From NCBI RefSeq assembly GCF_003020115.1, contig NZ_PYFX01000003.1, positions 744,001 to 808,000 of the forward strand: a stretch of 64,000 nucleotides of DNA. The letters are read 5' to 3'. The notes under the pieces were generated by a model. That model saw only the letters and a list, made by a program, of their open reading frames with translations. It was not told where the DNA came from and searched no databases. The translations under genes and the position numbers were made by a program. The stretch's first letter is position 1; each line of letters begins with the position of its first letter. Shown one piece after another: positions 19,136 through 28,964 of the stretch. Source of the DNA: Bradyrhizobium sp. MOS002 (GTDB taxonomy: Bacteria; Pseudomonadota; Alphaproteobacteria; Rhizobiales; Xanthobacteraceae).

Positions 19136-20914
19136 ATGACCTACCGCGCGCCGATCTCTGACATGCTGCTGTCGCTCAACCACGGCGCCGGCCTGAAGGC
19201 TGCCATGGAGGCCGGCCATTACGGCGATTTCGACGGCGATATCGTGAGCGCCGTGCTGGAGGAAGCCGGCAAGTTCGCAACCGACGTGCTGGCGCCGCTC
19301 AACAAGGTCGGCGACGAGCACGGCATCAAGCTCAGCGACGGCAAGGTCACGACCGCGCCGGGCTGGCCGGACGCCTACAAGCGCTGGACCGAGGGCGGCT
19401 GGAACGCGGTCTCCGGGCCCGAGGATTTTGGCGGCCAGGGCCTGCCGCTCGCGATCAACGCGGCCTGCACCGAGATCTGGAGCGCCGCCAACGTCGCCTT
19501 CGGCCTCTGCCCGCTGCTGACGGCGTCGGCGATGGAGGCGCTGGACGCGCATGGCAGCGACGAGCTGAAGAAAATCTATCTCGAGAAGCTCGTCTCCGGC
19601 GAATGGACCGGCACGATGCAGCTGACCGAGCCGCAGGCCGGCTCCGATGTCGGCGCGCTGCGCACCCGCGCCGAGAAGCAGGCCGACGGCACCTATCGCA
19701 TCAAGGGGACGAAGATCTTCATCACCTATGGCGAGCACGACATGACCGACAACATCGTGCATTTCGTGCTGGCGCGCCTGCCGGATGCGCCCGCCGGCAC
19801 CAAGGGGATCTCGCTGTTCCTCGTGCCGAAATTCATGGTCAACGAAGACGGCTCGCTGGGGCAGCGCAACGACATCTTCGCAAGCGGTGTCGAGCACAAG
19901 CTCGGCATGCATGCCTCCCCGACCTGCACCATGACCATGGGCGACCATGGCGGCGCGGTCGGCTTCCTGGTCGGCGAAGAGAACCAGGGCATGCGCTGCA
20001 TGTTCACGATGATGAACCAGGCCCGCCTCGGCGTCGGCCTCGAAGGCGTCGGTGTTGCCGACCGCGCCTATCAGCAGGCCTTGTCGTACGCACAAGAGCG
20101 CAAGCAGGGCCGCGCCCTCGGCAAGAAGGGTGACGGCTCCGACGCGATCTTCGTGCATCCCGACGTCAAGCGCATGCTGATGCGGATGCGGGCGCAGACC
20201 GCGGCGGCGCGCACCATCTGTTATGCGACCGCGGTCGCGATCGACGTCTCGACCCGCGCCAGCGATCCGAAGGTCCGCGCGGACGCTGCCGCGCGCGCGG
20301 CACTGCTGACGCCGATGGCCAAGGGCTATTCCACCGATATCGGCAACGAGGTCGCCTATCTCGGCGTGCAGGTGCATGGCGGCATGGGCTTCATCGAGGA
20401 GACCGGCGCGGCGCAGCACTATCGCGATGCCCGCATCACCGCGATCTACGAGGGCACCAACGGCATCCAGGCCATCGACCTCGTCACGCGAAAACTCGCG
20501 GCCAACGGCGGCGCGTCGGTGTGGGCGCTGCTCGACGAGCTCTCCGCAATCGTGAAGCAGGTCGAAGCCTCCAACGATCCCGCCTTCGGCACCACGGGCG
20601 TGAAATTGCGCGAGGCACTGGAGGCGCTGACGCGCACCAGCAAATGGCTGCTGGAGCGGGTTGCGTCCGCGCCGAACGAGGCGCTGGCCGGCGCGACGCC
20701 GTATCTGCAACAGTTCGGCGCCACGCTCGGCGGCTGCTTGCTGGCATCCGAAGCGCTCGCCGCTAAATCCGAGGGCTTCACGGACGCCGCGCGCTACGTC
20801 TCGCTGGCGCGCTTCTTCGCCGAGAACATCGCCGTGCAGGCCGGCGCGCTCGAGCGCACCGTGACGGAGAGTGCGGAGTCGGTCGCGGCGGCGGATGCGG
20901 TGCTGTTGGGGTGA
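19136..20914 (+). CDS. Acyl-CoA dehydrogenase, long form with C-terminal extension
   Basis: A 592-aa FAD enzyme that introduces an alpha-beta double bond in an acyl-CoA. The usual three domains are followed by an extra C-terminal domain of about 130 residues, as in the DmdC-like and FadE-like long class. FAD-binding blocks are MQLTEPQAGSDVGALRT near residue 160 and KIFITYGEHD; the catalytic Glu is in IYEGTNGIQAIDL near residue 437. No electron-transfer partner is adjacent. Methylmercaptopropionyl-CoA dehydrogenase is one possible role, but a general fatty acyl-CoA is as likely. Confidence 0.9.
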   Translation: MTYRAPISDMLLSLNHGAGLKAAMEAGHYGDFDGDIVSAVLEEAGKFATDVLAPLNKVGDEHGIKLSDGKVTTAPGWPDAYKRWTEGGWNAVSGPEDFGGQGLPLAINAACTEIWSAANVAFGLCPLLTASAMEALDAHGSDELKKIYLEKLVSGEWTGTMQLTEPQAGSDVGALRTRAEKQADGTYRIKGTKIFITYGEHDMTDNIVHFVLARLPDAPAGTKGISLFLVPKFMVNEDGSLGQRNDIFASGVEHKLGMHASPTCTMTMGDHGGAVGFLVGEENQGMRCMFTMMNQARLGVGLEGVGVADRAYQQALSYAQERKQGRALGKKGDGSDAIFVHPDVKRMLMRMRAQTAAARTICYATAVAIDVSTRASDPKVRADAAARAALLTPMAKGYSTDIGNEVAYLGVQVHGGMGFIEETGAAQHYRDARITAIYEGTNGIQAIDLVTRKLAANGGASVWALLDELSAIVKQVEASNDPAFGTTGVKLREALEALTRTSKWLLERVASAPNEALAGATPYLQQFGATLGGCLLASEALAAKSEGFTDAARYVSLARFFAENIAVQAGALERTVTESAESVAAADAVLLG

Positions 20915-20938
20915 GTGAGGCCCACCCTCCTCCTCACT

Positions 20939-21038
20939 GTCATTCCCCGCGAAGGCGGGGAATCCAGTACGCCGCGGCTTCTCGATAGACTACAGACGTC
21001 TCGGATTACTGGATCGCCCGATCAAGTCGGGCGATGAC
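20939..21038. repeat. Composite palindromic intergenic repeat (TGTCAT...ATGACA)
   Basis: About 100 bp have mirrored ends (TGTCAT/ATGACA), mirrored inner blocks (ATCCAGTA/TACTGGAT) and two local hairpins (CCCCGC-GAAG-GCGGGG and CGCCCGATCAAGTCGGGCG). A second copy of the same family lies at 57085-57193. It sits between the ends of two convergent genes and may end transcription from both. Confidence 0.8.
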
Positions 21039-21057
21039 ACCGAGTGTGCGGGACAAA

Positions 21058-22302
21058 CTACGAAGCTGCGAGCTTCGTACGTCTCCCCGGCCGCCACAGC
21101 ACAACGCCCGCCGCCACCAGATCGAGCACCACGCACATCGCAAACGCCGTCGAGTAATCGCCGGTTACGCTGCGCACGAGGCCGACGATGCCGGGGCCGA
21201 AGGCGCTGACGATGCCGCTGATCGAGGTGCCCAGTCCCATCGCGGCGGCGAAGGCGCTCGCGCCGATCTCGCGCTGGATGATCAAAGGCGGGAACGTGAT
21301 CATGTTGCCGATCGAGAAACCGTAGACGGCGCAGCACGCGAGCAGCACGGTCGGGTTCGTGCTTTGCAGCAGCACGAACAGAGCCGCCGCCTGACTCGTC
21401 ATCGATGCCGCGCAGGCGACCCGCGGATCGAGCCGATCGACGAACAAGCCGAGCGACAGGCGCCCGACCACCGCCATCGCCGCCATGATGGTGACGGCAA
21501 GGCCCGCACTGGCGCGGCCGATCAGCGGCTCGAGGAACGTCACCTGGTGGATGATGAATCCCATCTGCGCCAGCAGCGCGACCGCGATCGGCAGCACCAT
21601 GGTCCAGAACGCCGCGTTGGCGAGTAGCGTCTTGCGCGAGTGAGCCGCAGGCAAGGCAGTGCCGCCAGCGGACAAGTCTCCGCCCGACGTCGGCGACATT
21701 TCGGTCCGCCAGCCGGTGAAGATCACGACCACCGGCAACACCAGCACCACCATCGCCAGCGTGGCCGCCAGCATCGCGGAACGGAAGCCTATGCTGCCGC
21801 TCAGCGACAGCAGCAGCGGCACGAGGACGATGCCGCCGCAAGTCGCGCCGTTGTAGGCGAGGCTGAGCGCGAGCCCGCGGCGCCGTTCGAACCAGGAGTT
21901 CAGCACCGTCGCGATCACCACCGTGCCCATGCCGGTCCAGCCGACCGACATCAGCGCATAGGCCAGATAGAGCTGCCAGGGCGTCTGCAGCAGCGCCAGC
22001 AGCACCGTCGAAGCGCCGAGCGCCGCCAGGCCGCACAGGATCAGCGACCGCAGCCCGATGCGGGCGAGCAGATCGTCGGTGAAGATGACGAGGACGGCAG
22101 TCAGGAGAAAGGAAAAGGTGCTGGCCGCGGAGACCAGCGTGCCCGGCCAGCCATGGGCGCGCTGCAGTTCGGCGAGATAGACGCCCTGGCCGTACAGGCC
22201 GAAGCCGAACATGAAGAAGGCCATCAGGAAGCATGCCAGCACGACGCGCCAGCCGCGGTAGTGCAGCGAGGATTCGTCAACACGCGTGGCGGCAATCATC
22301 AA
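21058..22302 (-). CDS. MFS transporter (monocarboxylate/oxalate-formate type)
   Basis: A 414-aa inner-membrane carrier with twelve predicted helices. The opening HYRGWRVVLACFLMAFFMFGFGLYGQGVYL resembles the monocarboxylate/OFA branch of the superfamily. Loop motifs LNSWFERRRGLALSLAYNGAT (TM4-TM5) and a shorter loop near DRLDPRVACAAS fit. It probably moves an organic acid; the exact substrate is unknown. It faces the acyl-CoA dehydrogenase gene across a palindromic repeat, and lies divergent to the enoyl-CoA hydratase gene with about 240 bp between. Confidence 0.87.
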   Translation of the reverse strand: MMIAATRVDESSLHYRGWRVVLACFLMAFFMFGFGLYGQGVYLAELQRAHGWPGTLVSAASTFSFLLTAVLVIFTDDLLARIGLRSLILCGLAALGASTVLLALLQTPWQLYLAYALMSVGWTGMGTVVIATVLNSWFERRRGLALSLAYNGATCGGIVLVPLLLSLSGSIGFRSAMLAATLAMVVLVLPVVVIFTGWRTEMSPTSGGDLSAGGTALPAAHSRKTLLANAAFWTMVLPIAVALLAQMGFIIHQVTFLEPLIGRASAGLAVTIMAAMAVVGRLSLGLFVDRLDPRVACAASMTSQAAALFVLLQSTNPTVLLACCAVYGFSIGNMITFPPLIIQREIGASAFAAAMGLGTSISGIVSAFGPGIVGLVRSVTGDYSTAFAMCVVLDLVAAGVVLWRPGRRTKLAAS

Positions 22303-22544
22303 TCAGGCAATCGGCCAAATGGAACGGCGCGAGGCGATCGTGCACCACAACCAGGGGTTTTTCAATCGAAAATGGTGGCTGATCATTGCAACGCGGACAC
22401 GGCGGCGTGCTTGATGCGCCCGTCTCAGGCGAATTCAGTCTCCAAAAGGTCGAGCGAGCGCATTGGCACGCCTGCAAGATGATGTAGGCTGACGTTTCGC
22501 GAGTCTAGCCAATGTCAGTATCGCGGCGACCGCAGGGGCCCCTC

Positions 22545-23306
22545 ATGCCGAATGGCAATATCGTCGTCACTGAAGAGCGCGGAACGCGCGTGATCACCCT
22601 GCGTCGCCCGAGCAAGAAGAACGCGATCACGCAGGACATGTATCGGGAGATGAGCCGCGCGATCGACACCGCGCAGAACAATCCCGACATCCGCTGCATG
22701 ATCATCACCGGGGGCTCCGGCGTGTTCACCGCCGGCGACGATATCGACGATTTCATGCACGCCGACACGTCGCGCCCCGAGACGCTGTCGGACGGCGCCA
22801 AGTTTCTCTATTCGCTCGCCCTCAACGCCAAGCCGGTGATCGCGGCCGTGGACGGCGCGTCGATCGGCATGGGCACCGTGATGCTGTTCCATTGCGACTA
22901 TGTGCTGGCCTCGAACGCGGCGACCTTCTCCGCGCCCTACATCCATCTCGGCCTCGTGCCGGTCGGCGCATCCAGCCTCTTGATGCCGAACACGATGGGC
23001 TACCAGCGCGCCTTCGCCATGCTGGTGATGGGACGGACTTTTACGGCCGCGGAAGCGCATGCCGCCGGCTTCGTCAACACCGTGGTCTCGCCGGGGCATA
23101 CCGAGGTCGAGGCGCGCAAGGTGGCGCGCGATATCTGCCGGCTCCCCGCCGAAGCGGTCGCAACCTCGCGCAAACTGCTGCGCGTCGCATCCGAGGAGCT
23201 CACCCGCCGCATCGATCAGGAGGCCCATTTGTTCGGCGAGCGGCTCAAGTCGGAAGAAGCCACCGCCGCGTTCGACGCGTTTGCGAACAGGAAGAAGAAA
23301 AAGTAG
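22545..23306 (+). CDS. Enoyl-CoA hydratase/isomerase family protein
   Basis: A 253-aa crotonase-fold enzyme. Blocks seen are VITLRRPSKKNAITQDMY near the N-terminus, the oxyanion-hole strands IITGGSGVFTAGDDIDDF and AVDGASIGMGTVMLFHCDYV, and the C-terminal helix with the Lys-rich tail. The usual first catalytic Glu (in GAGxE of hydratases) is replaced around PYIHLGLVPVGASSLLMP, so it may be an isomerase or another crotonase-family activity. The ATG at 22545 has a purine-rich site; an in-frame ATG at 22512 would add 11 residues. Confidence 0.87.
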   Translation: MPNGNIVVTEERGTRVITLRRPSKKNAITQDMYREMSRAIDTAQNNPDIRCMIITGGSGVFTAGDDIDDFMHADTSRPETLSDGAKFLYSLALNAKPVIAAVDGASIGMGTVMLFHCDYVLASNAATFSAPYIHLGLVPVGASSLLMPNTMGYQRAFAMLVMGRTFTAAEAHAAGFVNTVVSPGHTEVEARKVARDICRLPAEAVATSRKLLRVASEELTRRIDQEAHLFGERLKSEEATAAFDAFANRKKKK

Positions 23307-23354
23307 GGAAGAAAGCTTCGTGAAATCTTCGTGCCGAACGACTAGTCTGGTTCC

Positions 23355-25013
23355 ATGCGACATGTCCTCCGCCTGACCGTCTTTTCGCTCGCGCTCGCCG
23401 CCCTGCCCGCGTCCGCCCAAACCGCCGCACCCGTCGAGCTGCGCATCCTCGCGATCAACGATTTCCACGGCAATCTTCGCCCGCCGCCGGGCGGCATCCG
23501 GATCAGCGATCCCGAGGACAAGTCCAGGAAGGTGATGGTGGCGGCCGGCGGTGCCGAATACATGGCGACACTGGTGAAGCAGCTGCGCGAAGGACACAAG
23601 AACACGATCTTCGTCGCCGCCGGCGACCTGATCGGCGCGAGCCCGTTCCTGTCGGCGATGTTCCACGACGAGCCTTCGATCGAATCGCTCTCGATGATGG
23701 GGCTCGCGATCAGTTCGGTCGGCAATCACGAATTCGACGAGGGCAAGACCGAGCTCCTGCGGATGCAGAACGGAGGCTGTCATCCGGTCGACGGCTGTCA
23801 GGGGCCGCATCCCTTCCTAGGCGCCAAATTCCGCTATCTCGCGGCGTCCACCATCGAGACGACGACGGGCAAGAGCGTGTTGCCGCCTTACGAGATCAGG
23901 GAATTCGAGGGCATCCCCATCGCCTTCATCGGGCTGACCTTGAAGGACACCGCGGGCATCGTCTCGCCATCAGGCATCACCGGCCTCGAATTCCGCGACG
24001 AAGCCGAGACGGTGAACGCGCTGGTGCCGCAGCTGAAGGCACGCGGGGTCGAGGCGATCGTGGTGCTGATCCACCAGGGCGGCGAGCCGGCCGGCGACTA
24101 CAACGAATGCCCTGCCATCACGGGGCCGATCGTCGACATCGTGAAAAAATTCGATCGCGCCGTCGACGTGGTCGTCAGCGGCCACACTCATCGTGCTTAT
24201 GTTTGCCACGTCGACGGGCGGCTCGTCACCAGCGGCGACAAATACGGTACGCTGGTCACCGCGATCGACCTCAAGCTCGATCCGGCAACGCGCGACGTCG
24301 TCGGCGCCAGGGCCGAGAACGTCCTCGTCGCCAATGCCTCGCTGCCAAAGGATCCCGAGCAGACCGCACTGATCGATGCCTATGACAAGCTCTCGGCGCC
24401 GATCGCCAATCGCCCGGCCGGATCGGTGACGCAGACGTTGTCACGCGTGCCGAACGAGGCCGGCGAAAGCGCGCTCGGCGACGTCATCGCGGACGCGCAG
24501 CTCGCCGCGACCAGGGACGCCAAGGACGGCGGCGCCGTCATCGCGCTCACCAATCCCGGCGGCATCCGCACCGACATCGTTCCAAAGGAGAACGGCGCGA
24601 TCACCTTCGGCGACGTTTTCGCCAGCCAGCCGTTCCGCAACCGGCTCGTCACCATGACGCTCACGGGCGGCCAGCTCAAGGACATGCTGGAGCAGCAATG
24701 GCTCGATCCGAAGCGGCCGCGGATTCTCCAGGTCTCGAACGGGTTCAGTTACGCCTGGGATGCGGCGAAGCCATTCGGCGAGCGCGTGATCGACGAGAAG
24801 ATGATGCTCAACGGCAGACCGATCGAAGCCGGAAGCGGCTACCGCGTCACCCTCAACGATTACCTCGCAGTCGGTGGCGACGGCTTTACGGTCGTCAAAC
24901 AGGGCACGGGGCTGCAATATGGCGGCTACGACGCCGACGCGCTGTTCGCGTTCTTCAGGGCGCACGGACCGATCGGGCCGCTGCCGCTGAGCCGCATTCT
25001 CCGCGTGAATTGA
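23355..25013 (+). CDS. Periplasmic 5'-nucleotidase/metallophosphatase family protein
   Basis: A 552-aa exported enzyme that removes phosphate from nucleotides or sugar-nucleotides. The signal peptide is MRHVLRLTVFSLALAALPASAQ. The metallophosphatase domain carries ILAINDFHGNL, AGDLIGASPF, SVGNHEFDEG and VSGHTHRAY, all metal ligands. The C-terminal nucleotide-binding domain begins near residue 340 and shows NPGGIRTDI and LNDYLAVGGDGF. The length is standard for this two-domain family. Its stop codon lies inside an FNR/FixK box that faces the next gene. Confidence 0.93.
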   Translation: MRHVLRLTVFSLALAALPASAQTAAPVELRILAINDFHGNLRPPPGGIRISDPEDKSRKVMVAAGGAEYMATLVKQLREGHKNTIFVAAGDLIGASPFLSAMFHDEPSIESLSMMGLAISSVGNHEFDEGKTELLRMQNGGCHPVDGCQGPHPFLGAKFRYLAASTIETTTGKSVLPPYEIREFEGIPIAFIGLTLKDTAGIVSPSGITGLEFRDEAETVNALVPQLKARGVEAIVVLIHQGGEPAGDYNECPAITGPIVDIVKKFDRAVDVVVSGHTHRAYVCHVDGRLVTSGDKYGTLVTAIDLKLDPATRDVVGARAENVLVANASLPKDPEQTALIDAYDKLSAPIANRPAGSVTQTLSRVPNEAGESALGDVIADAQLAATRDAKDGGAVIALTNPGGIRTDIVPKENGAITFGDVFASQPFRNRLVTMTLTGGQLKDMLEQQWLDPKRPRILQVSNGFSYAWDAAKPFGERVIDEKMMLNGRPIEAGSGYRVTLNDYLAVGGDGFTVVKQGTGLQYGGYDADALFAFFRAHGPIGPLPLSRILRVN

Positions 25014-25023
25014 TCCGGATCAA
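25010..25023. promoter_or_regulatory. FNR/FixK-type box TTGATCCGGATCAA (perfect palindrome)
   Basis: A 14-bp palindrome without mismatch overlaps the stop codon of the 5'-nucleotidase gene. It is centred about 131 bp upstream of the histone-deacetylase-family gene. A start of transcription about 41 bp after the centre would give a leader near 90 nt. This is the most symmetric of four such boxes in the window. Confidence 0.7.
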
Positions 25024-25147
25024 ACGGACCGGTTCGGGACCACCCTTTGCCATTCCCGGGGGAACGCATAGATTGGGTTTTGCATTTGCGTTTTGGCGCC
25101 GGATGCGCCAAGCGACGTCGAGAGCCCGCATCCCATGAGGCCGACTG

Positions 25148-26077
25148 ATGAGTACGCTTCTCCTCTCCCACAAGGCCTGCCTCGACCACGTCACGCCGCC
25201 CGGACACCCCGAAAGGCCGGACCGCCTGCGCGCGGTGGAGGAGGCGCTGTCGCATGAGCGCTTCCAGTTCCTGGTGCGCGACCAGGCGCCGGAGGGCGAT
25301 CTCGACCTCGTCACGCTCTGCCACAACGAGCACTACGTCACCGAGCTGCGCCACATCGCGCCGACCAGCGGACTGGTCTATATCGATGGCGACACCTCGA
25401 TGTCGCCGGGCACGTGGGAAGCGGTGATGCGCGGCGTCGGCGGCGCGGTCGCAGCGACCGAAGCCGTGATGGCGGGCGAGCATCGCAACGCCTTCGTCGC
25501 GGTGCGCCCGCCCGGCCACCACGCCGAGATCGGCAAGCCGATGGGCTTCTGCTTCTTCGACAACGTCGCCATCGCCGCGCGCCACGCGCAGCGCAAATAC
25601 GGCATCACGCGCGCGGCCATCGTCGATTTCGACGTGCATCACGGCAACGGCACGCAGGACATCTTCTGGTCGGACCCGACCGTGATGTACTGCTCGACGC
25701 ACCAGATGCCGCTGTTTCCGGGCACCGGTGCCAAGGGCGAGCGCGGCGACCACGACACCATCGTCAACGCGCCGCTCGCCTCCGAGGACGGCGGGCCGGA
25801 ATTCCGCGTCGCGTTCGAGAATTTGATCCTGCCGCAGCTCGAAAAATTCAGCCCGGAGCTGCTCGTCATCTCTGCCGGCTTCGACGCGCATTATCGCGAT
25901 CCGCTGGCGTCGCTGAATTTGCGCGCGGAGGATTATGCCTGGGTGACGCGCAAGCTGATGGACCTCGCCGACAAGACCGCCGGGGGGCGCGTTGTTTCTG
26001 TGCTCGAAGGCGGCTACGACCTGCAAGGACTGAAAGAATCTGTTACGGCGCATGTCGGCGCCCTGATGGGCGCCTGA
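25148..26077 (+). CDS. Histone-deacetylase family (acetylpolyamine/acetoin-utilisation type) hydrolase
   Basis: A 309-aa zinc amidohydrolase that removes acetyl groups from lysine, polyamine or related amines. The catalytic His pair is in PPGHHAEIG (H124, H125); zinc ligands are Asp162 and His164 in DFDVHHGNG and Asp246 in GFDAHYRDP. The EGGYDL block near the C-terminus is also complete. The ATG at 25148 follows an A/G-rich stretch. A perfect FNR/FixK-type palindrome upstream suggests induction at low oxygen. The target (protein or small molecule) is not known. Confidence 0.92.
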   Translation: MSTLLLSHKACLDHVTPPGHPERPDRLRAVEEALSHERFQFLVRDQAPEGDLDLVTLCHNEHYVTELRHIAPTSGLVYIDGDTSMSPGTWEAVMRGVGGAVAATEAVMAGEHRNAFVAVRPPGHHAEIGKPMGFCFFDNVAIAARHAQRKYGITRAAIVDFDVHHGNGTQDIFWSDPTVMYCSTHQMPLFPGTGAKGERGDHDTIVNAPLASEDGGPEFRVAFENLILPQLEKFSPELLVISAGFDAHYRDPLASLNLRAEDYAWVTRKLMDLADKTAGGRVVSVLEGGYDLQGLKESVTAHVGALMGA

Positions 26078-26150
26078 CGCACCCGCCACATTGCGCCCGC
26101 AAAACTTTGCTTTCTCCGACGTGAAGCGAATCGGGCAATCGGAAACTTAT

Positions 26151-26402
26151 ATGGCCGAAAATACCCAAATCGACGTCTCCAGGCTGACCTTTGAACGCGC
26201 CATCGAGGAGCTCGAAACGATCGTGAAGCGGCTCGAGGACGGCAAGGTGCCGCTCGAGGAATCCGTGACGATCTACGAGCGCGGCGAGGCCCTGAAGCGC
26301 CGCTGCGAGGAGTTGCTGCGCCAGGCCGAGGCGCGCGTCGACAAGATCACCACCGATGCCAACGGCCAAGCCACCGGCACCGCGCCGCTCGACGTCCAGT
26401 AA
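26151..26402 (+). CDS. xseB: Exodeoxyribonuclease VII small subunit
   Basis: An 83-aa subunit that binds the large nuclease subunit XseA for single-strand DNA degradation. The standard block SRLTFERAIEELETIVKRLEDGKVPLEESVTIYERGEALKRRCEELL is a coiled-coil helical pair. The ATG at 26151 gives the usual length; an in-frame ATG at 26091 would add 20 residues. XseA is not in the window. Neighbourhood with dxs is common in many bacteria. Confidence 0.95.
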   Translation: MAENTQIDVSRLTFERAIEELETIVKRLEDGKVPLEESVTIYERGEALKRRCEELLRQAEARVDKITTDANGQATGTAPLDVQ

Positions 26403-26990
26403 GGGCCGCCTTCAAAGCCGCCCATCTCACGCATCGGCCGCCCGCAATTTTTCATGATCGCACGCCGCCTCGGGGCCAATGCTGCTGCTTTTGATCCAGG
26501 GAACCGGCGCTCTGGAGATCACGGAACTTCCTCAGGAGGGCCGCTCGCCCTCTTGAATCCCGTGTAAAATAGCTTCTTCAGCCGCCAAAAACCTGCCGAG
26601 GAACCGGGCAAGCTTGGAACCCGTCCGCGGGCGCCAGGATTAACCACTCTGGCCCGCGGGTTGCAGGTGCTTGCCGGTAATCGGCCCAGCGGGTTGGCTT
26701 TGGCCCAAGCTTTGGTGTAAAGCTGCGCGGAGTGTGGCTTTTTGTAAGCCTTGCGTGGGCACTGATTACCGACGACAAGCGCTTCAAACTGCTGATGAAT
26801 TGGCTGGGATGGACGAAGCCAATAGAAGTGACAGGGATCACAGAGACTGAACCGGAGAGCATTTAGGCTCACCTAAGCTTGAAGACGGGGCTTTGCCCCA
26901 TGCAGGTGGCTCCGACGGTTTAAGGACTCGCGCTGCGCCGATATTGAGCAAACCCATCGCGCACCGGAACGATCTTCCGGCGCTGACAAA
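26403..26990. other. Long gap between xseB and dxs, with a possible gene remnant
   Basis: This 588-bp stretch has no clear full gene and is less GC-rich than its neighbours. The only protein-like signal is a short frame at 26732-26866. A GGGGC-TTT-GCCCC hairpin near 26886 has no T run. The final part must hold the dxs promoter. Confidence 0.6.
26732..26866 (+). CDS. Possible 44-aa membrane-anchored small protein or gene remnant
   Basis: From GTG at 26732 the frame reads a hydrophobic segment (VWLFVSLAWALIT) and then a basic/aromatic part (DDKRFKLLMNWLGW) and an acidic tail. Such order looks more protein-like than the shadows around it. There is no strong ribosome site, and the same frame is closed by a stop near 26680, so this could be the last piece of a decayed gene. 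I do not recognise the family. Confidence 0.35.
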   Translation: MWLFVSLAWALITDDKRFKLLMNWLGWTKPIEVTGITETEPESI

Positions 26991-28931
26991 TTGGAAATCG
27001 CCGTGAACGCATATAGTAAAACGCCGCTTCTCGACACCATCCGGACGCCGGACGACCTGCGCAAGCTCAAGGTCGAGCAGGTTCGCCAGGTCGCCGACGA
27101 GCTGCGTCAGGAGACCATCGATGCCGTCTCGGTGACCGGCGGTCACTTCGGCGCAGGCCTCGGTGTGGTCGAGCTCACCACTGCGATCCATTACGTCTTC
27201 GACACCCCGCGCGACCGGCTGATCTGGGACGTCGGCCACCAGGCCTATCCGCACAAGATCCTCACCGGCCGCCGCGATCGCATCCGCACGCTGCGCACCG
27301 GCGGCGGCCTGTCCGGCTTCACCAAGCGCAGCGAGAGCGATTACGATCCGTTCGGCGCCGCGCATTCCTCGACCTCGATCTCCGCCGGCCTCGGCATGGC
27401 GGTCGCGCGCGACCTCGCCGGCGGCAAGAACAACGTTATCGCCGTGATCGGTGACGGCGCGATGTCGGCGGGCATGGCCTATGAGGCCATGAACAATGCG
27501 GGTGCGATGAACTCGCGCCTGATCGTCATCCTCAACGACAACGACATGTCGATCGCGCCGCCGGTCGGTGCGATGAGCGCCTATCTGTCGCGGCTCTACT
27601 CGGGCAAGACCTATCGCACGCTGCGCGATGCGGCCAAGCAGATCAACAAGCGCCTGCCCAAGATCATCGCCAGCCGCGCCAACCGCGTCGAGGAATATTC
27701 CCGCGGCTTCATGATGGACGGCGGCACGCTGTTCGAGGAGCTCGGCTTCTACTACGTCGGCCCGATCGACGGCCATAACCTCGACCATCTCCTGCCCGTG
27801 CTGAAGAACGTGCGCGACATGGAGACCGGCCCGATCCTGGTTCACGTCGTGACGCAGAAGGGCAAGGGCTACGGCCCGGCGGAAGCCTCCGCCGACAAGT
27901 ACCACGCGGTCGTCAAGTTCGACGTCGCGACCGGCACCCAGGCCAAGTCCAAGCCGAACGCGCCGGCCTATCAGAACGTGTTCGGCCAGAGCCTCGTAAA
28001 GGAAGCGGAGAAGGACGACAAGATCGTCGCCATCACCGCGGCGATGCCGTCCGGCACCGGCGTCGACATCTTCAACAAGGCGTTCCCGGACCGCACCTTC
28101 GACGTCGGCATTGCCGAGCAGCACGCAGTGACGTTCGCCGCCGGTCTCGCCACCGAAGGCTACAAGCCGTTCTGCGCGATCTACTCGACCTTCCTGCAGC
28201 GCGGCTACGACCAGATCGTGCATGACGTCGCGATCCAGAGCCTGCCCGTGCGCTTCGCCATCGACCGCGCCGGCCTCGTCGGCGCCGACGGCGCCACCCA
28301 TGCCGGCTCGTTCGACAACGCCTATCTCGGCTGTCTGCCGAACATGGTGATCATGGCCGCGGCCGATGAGGCCGAACTGGTGCACATGGTTGCGACCCAG
28401 GTCGCGATCAACGATCGTCCGAGCTCGCTGCGCTATCCGCGCGGCGAAGGCCGCGGCATCGAGATGCCCGAAGTCGGCATTCCGCTCGAGATCGGCAAGG
28501 GCCGCATCGTCCGCCAGGGCAGCAAGATCGCCCTGCTCTCCTTCGGCACGCGCCTCGCCGAATGCGAGAAGGCCGCCGACGAGCTCGCAGCCCACGGCCT
28601 TTCGACCACGATCGCGGATGCGCGCTTCATGAAGCCGCTGGACACCGAGCTGGTGCTCAAGCTCGCGCGCGACCACGAGATCCTCATCACCATCGAGGAA
28701 GGCTCGGTCGGCGGTTTCGGCTCGCATGTCGCGCAGTACCTGAGCGACCAGGGCGCGCTCGACAGCGGTCTGGTGCGGTTCCGCACCATGGTGCTGCCCG
28801 ACGTGTTCCAGGACCACGACACCCCGGCGGCGATGTACGGTCGTGCCGGTCTCGACGCCAAGGGCATCGTCGCTAAGGTGTTCGAGGCGCTCGGCAAGGA
28901 CGTCAAGGCCGAGACGGTCAAGCTCGCCTGA
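26991..28931 (+). CDS. dxs: 1-deoxy-D-xylulose-5-phosphate synthase
   Basis: A 646-aa thiamine-diphosphate enzyme that joins pyruvate and glyceraldehyde-3-phosphate in the first step of the MEP isoprenoid pathway. The TPP motif [18 protein letters not shown] lies near residue 153, the active-site Glu in [18 protein letters not shown] near residue 370, and the HAGSFD block follows. The first codon is TTG at 26991 or, with a better-spaced GGA, GTG at 27003. Downstream genes at 28965 and 29547 have the same direction. Dxs often limits flux to carotenoids and hopanoids. Confidence 0.96.
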   Translation: MEIAVNAYSKTPLLDTIRTPDDLRKLKVEQVRQVADELRQETIDAVSVTGGHFGAGLGVVELTTAIHYVFDTPRDRLIWDVGHQAYPHKILTGRRDRIRTLRTGGGLSGFTKRSESDYDPFGAAHSSTSISAGLGMAVARDLAGGKNNVIAVIGDGAMSAGMAYEAMNNAGAMNSRLIVILNDNDMSIAPPVGAMSAYLSRLYSGKTYRTLRDAAKQINKRLPKIIASRANRVEEYSRGFMMDGGTLFEELGFYYVGPIDGHNLDHLLPVLKNVRDMETGPILVHVVTQKGKGYGPAEASADKYHAVVKFDVATGTQAKSKPNAPAYQNVFGQSLVKEAEKDDKIVAITAAMPSGTGVDIFNKAFPDRTFDVGIAEQHAVTFAAGLATEGYKPFCAIYSTFLQRGYDQIVHDVAIQSLPVRFAIDRAGLVGADGATHAGSFDNAYLGCLPNMVIMAAADEAELVHMVATQVAINDRPSSLRYPRGEGRGIEMPEVGIPLEIGKGRIVRQGSKIALLSFGTRLAECEKAADELAAHGLSTTIADARFMKPLDTELVLKLARDHEILITIEEGSVGGFGSHVAQYLSDQGALDSGLVRFRTMVLPDVFQDHDTPAAMYGRAGLDAKGIVAKVFEALGKDVKAETVKLA

Positions 28932-28964
28932 CAGCGAGCTTCGACCTTCCGCGAAGCAGCTCTG

